6,258 nucleotides of DNA from Nitrospiraceae bacterium (GTDB lineage: Bacteria; Nitrospirota; Thermodesulfovibrionia; Thermodesulfovibrionales; UBA9159). The notes beneath the pieces were generated by a model, which saw only the letters and a program-made list of their open reading frames with translations, made no database searches and had not been told where the DNA came from. The stretch lies in the NCBI GenBank assembly GCA_003453735.1, contig DMNE01000096.1, forward strand, positions 3,229 to 9,486. The letters are read 5' to 3'. Below, in pieces: positions 5,507-6,258 of the stretch. Each line of letters opens with the position of its first letter. Within the stretch, counting starts at the first letter, position 1. The position numbers were made by a program, and so were the translations under genes.

Positions 5507-5612
5507 AGCAGAGGCTGTTAAGATGTTGATAAGTCGTCCGTTAGACTTATCAAAGTCTCTGTGGGAAACTCCTTAAGAGTTTTCCATAGAGACGGCATCT
5601 TAATGGCCTGCT
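5507..5612. repeat. Branched inverted-repeat structure (three-way junction)
   Basis: A base stem TTAAGATG (5518-5525) / CATCTTAA (5596-5603) encloses two side-by-side hairpins. The first is TTGATAAGTC (5526-5535) / GACTTATCAA (5544-5553) with an 8-base loop. The second is GTCTCTGTGGGAAACTC (5555-5571) / GAGTTTTCCATAGAGAC (5577-5593) with loop CTTAA, where all 17 positions pair if two G-U pairs are allowed. Outside the base stem, GGC (5513-5515) / GCC (5606-5608) and AGCA (5507-5510) / TGCT (5609-5612) extend it. The total is about 42 pairs in 106 bases. It lies downstream of the transposase gene. It could be an element end, a transcription barrier or a non-coding RNA; the strand is undetermined. 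Confidence 0.75.
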
Positions 5613-5648
5613 TTCTCTTCAGATTGCTGTAGGCGACCATGGCGCTTT

Positions 5649-5666
5649 ACCGTGAGTCATCACGGT
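5649..5666. terminator. Hairpin at the 3' end of the transposase gene
   Basis: ACCGTGA (5649-5655) and TCACGGT (5660-5666) are perfect complements around a 4-base loop. The hairpin starts 7 bases beyond the transposase stop codon (5674-5676, minus strand). On the minus strand no U-run follows it, and on the plus strand only a short CTTTTA (5671-5676) does. It may end transcripts from either side or protect the transposase gene from readthrough. Confidence 0.4.
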
Positions 5667-5673
5667 TGATCTT

Positions 5674-6258
5674 TTATGCATCGAAGCCGTTATAGTAATA
5701 GGCCAATCGGATTTTCGTGACATTGAGAACCCCGGCTTCACTCCACTTACTGACATTGGCTCGCATATTGACGGTCCTCATTACTCTCTCAACCCTGCTC
5801 GTTGTTCTGCCATTCAGTCTTTTTTCGATTGCCGTGAACATGTCGGGTCGGGCATTTTCAAGATACGCAACGGTATGGCTATATCCCTTTCGGCGGCAAT
5901 GTGCTATAACCTCCTCAAGACGCTTCTTCTTGGAGTCGATCATTGCTTCGATCGTCTTCTTGCAATCCACAAATGATCGTACCGCACAGATCTCCATAAG
6001 CTCCGATATCACATATAGCCATTCTGCACTCTTGTGCTTTATCTTATCCTGCCATAAGACATACTTCGCTTGATAAGGGATATGCCACAAGCAGCGCTGG
6101 ATGATTACTTTCACCTTCCCTTTCAAGCCCTCAAGGATAGTGGTATCGCCGTCTGTGATGAGCAGAAATCGCTTGCGGAATGCCTTGAATACCTCAATAC
6201 TTTTTTTGAAAAGATTGTCCCAGCTGCCATTGTAACTTCCGATATCAAGACCCGCCAC
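5674..6258 (-). CDS. DDE transposase of an insertion sequence, C-terminal part (5' end outside window)
   Basis: The minus-strand frame is open from the window edge to TAA at 5674-5676 and yields 194 residues of a transposase. LLITDGDTTILEGL (32-45 of the visible part) followed by IIQRCLWHIPYQAKYVLW (52-69) is the pattern of an RNase-H-fold Mutator-like DDE core, with Asp in TDGD as a probable catalytic residue and the C-H-H-like zinc/active-site neighbourhood after it. TTSRVERVMRTVNMRANVSK (152-171) carries a Glu (157) that could be the last catalytic acid, and the protein ends with RLAYYYNGFDA. I cannot assign the IS family with certainty; IS256/Mutator-like or an unclassified group are the main options. 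The visible part has no frameshift, so the gene may be functional. Its 3' flank contains the large inverted-repeat structure, likely part of the same element. Confidence 0.82.
   Translation of the reverse strand: MAGLDIGSYNGSWDNLFKKSIEVFKAFRKRFLLITDGDTTILEGLKGKVKVIIQRCLWHIPYQAKYVLWQDKIKHKSAEWLYVISELMEICAVRSFVDCKKTIEAMIDSKKKRLEEVIAHCRRKGYSHTVAYLENARPDMFTAIEKRLNGRTTSRVERVMRTVNMRANVSKWSEAGVLNVTKIRLAYYYNGFDA

Larger units (their letters stand above)
5430..5673. other. Probable non-coding end of the insertion element
   Basis: No protein is recognisable here. The segment lies between the broken ORF6N remnant and the 3' end of the minus-strand transposase gene and contains the large branched inverted-repeat structure and a smaller hairpin. 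TTGTCAAG at 5436-5443 reads CTTGACAA on the other strand, giving a perfect TTGACA pointing out of the element, but I see no good -10 with it. The exact element boundary cannot be fixed without its other end. Confidence 0.45.

Noticed and set aside
5433..5576. Continuation of the ORF6N frame as a small protein to 5576
   Set aside because: After 5429 the residues no longer resemble the family, and the frame runs through the inverted-repeat structure, so it is probably not coding.
5517..5605. Integron attC recombination site
   Set aside because: The ends do not provide the GTTRRRY and RYYYAAC core sites, the structure is two-armed, and no integrase or cassette pattern is present.

Overview
This is a bacterial window with two parts: an ordinary metal-uptake operon on the left, and a patchwork accessory region on the right. 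The organism cannot be named from the sequence. The tungstate transporter, the lone CheY-like regulator, the ORF6N remnant and the transposases would suit an anaerobic or metabolically versatile Gram-negative of the Deltaproteobacteria or Nitrospirota type, but this is a weak inference.

Left (1-1687): the end of a tungstate ABC importer operon, tupA (3' end only), tupB and tupC, all on the plus strand, with tupB and tupC overlapping by four bases. Binding protein, permease and ATPase together bring tungstate into the cell. TupC has a proline where the Q-loop glutamine is expected.

Middle (1688-2702): about 630 bases without a convincing protein gene but dense in dyad symmetry. There is a perfect 16-base palindrome, several nested inverted repeats and a promoter-like TATAAT. 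Just before a single-domain response regulator, a hairpin buries its Shine-Dalgarno sequence. The regulator starts at TTG, and a possible 25-codon leader ORF runs through the hairpin into it, so control at translation is plausible.

Centre-right (2703-5280): a decayed Tn3-family transposase fragment on the minus strand, then a G+C-richer fsr gene (MFS exporter of the fosmidomycin-resistance family) with a dyad inside its candidate promoter, then a DUF488 gene. Transposase debris and the composition contrast suggest that fsr arrived by transfer.

Right end (5281-6258): a short remnant of an ORF6N-domain protein that breaks off abruptly, an elaborate two-armed inverted-repeat structure of about 106 bases, and the 3' part of a DDE transposase gene on the minus strand that runs off the window. 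The simplest reading is that the structure and the transposase belong to one insertion element that interrupted the ORF6N gene.
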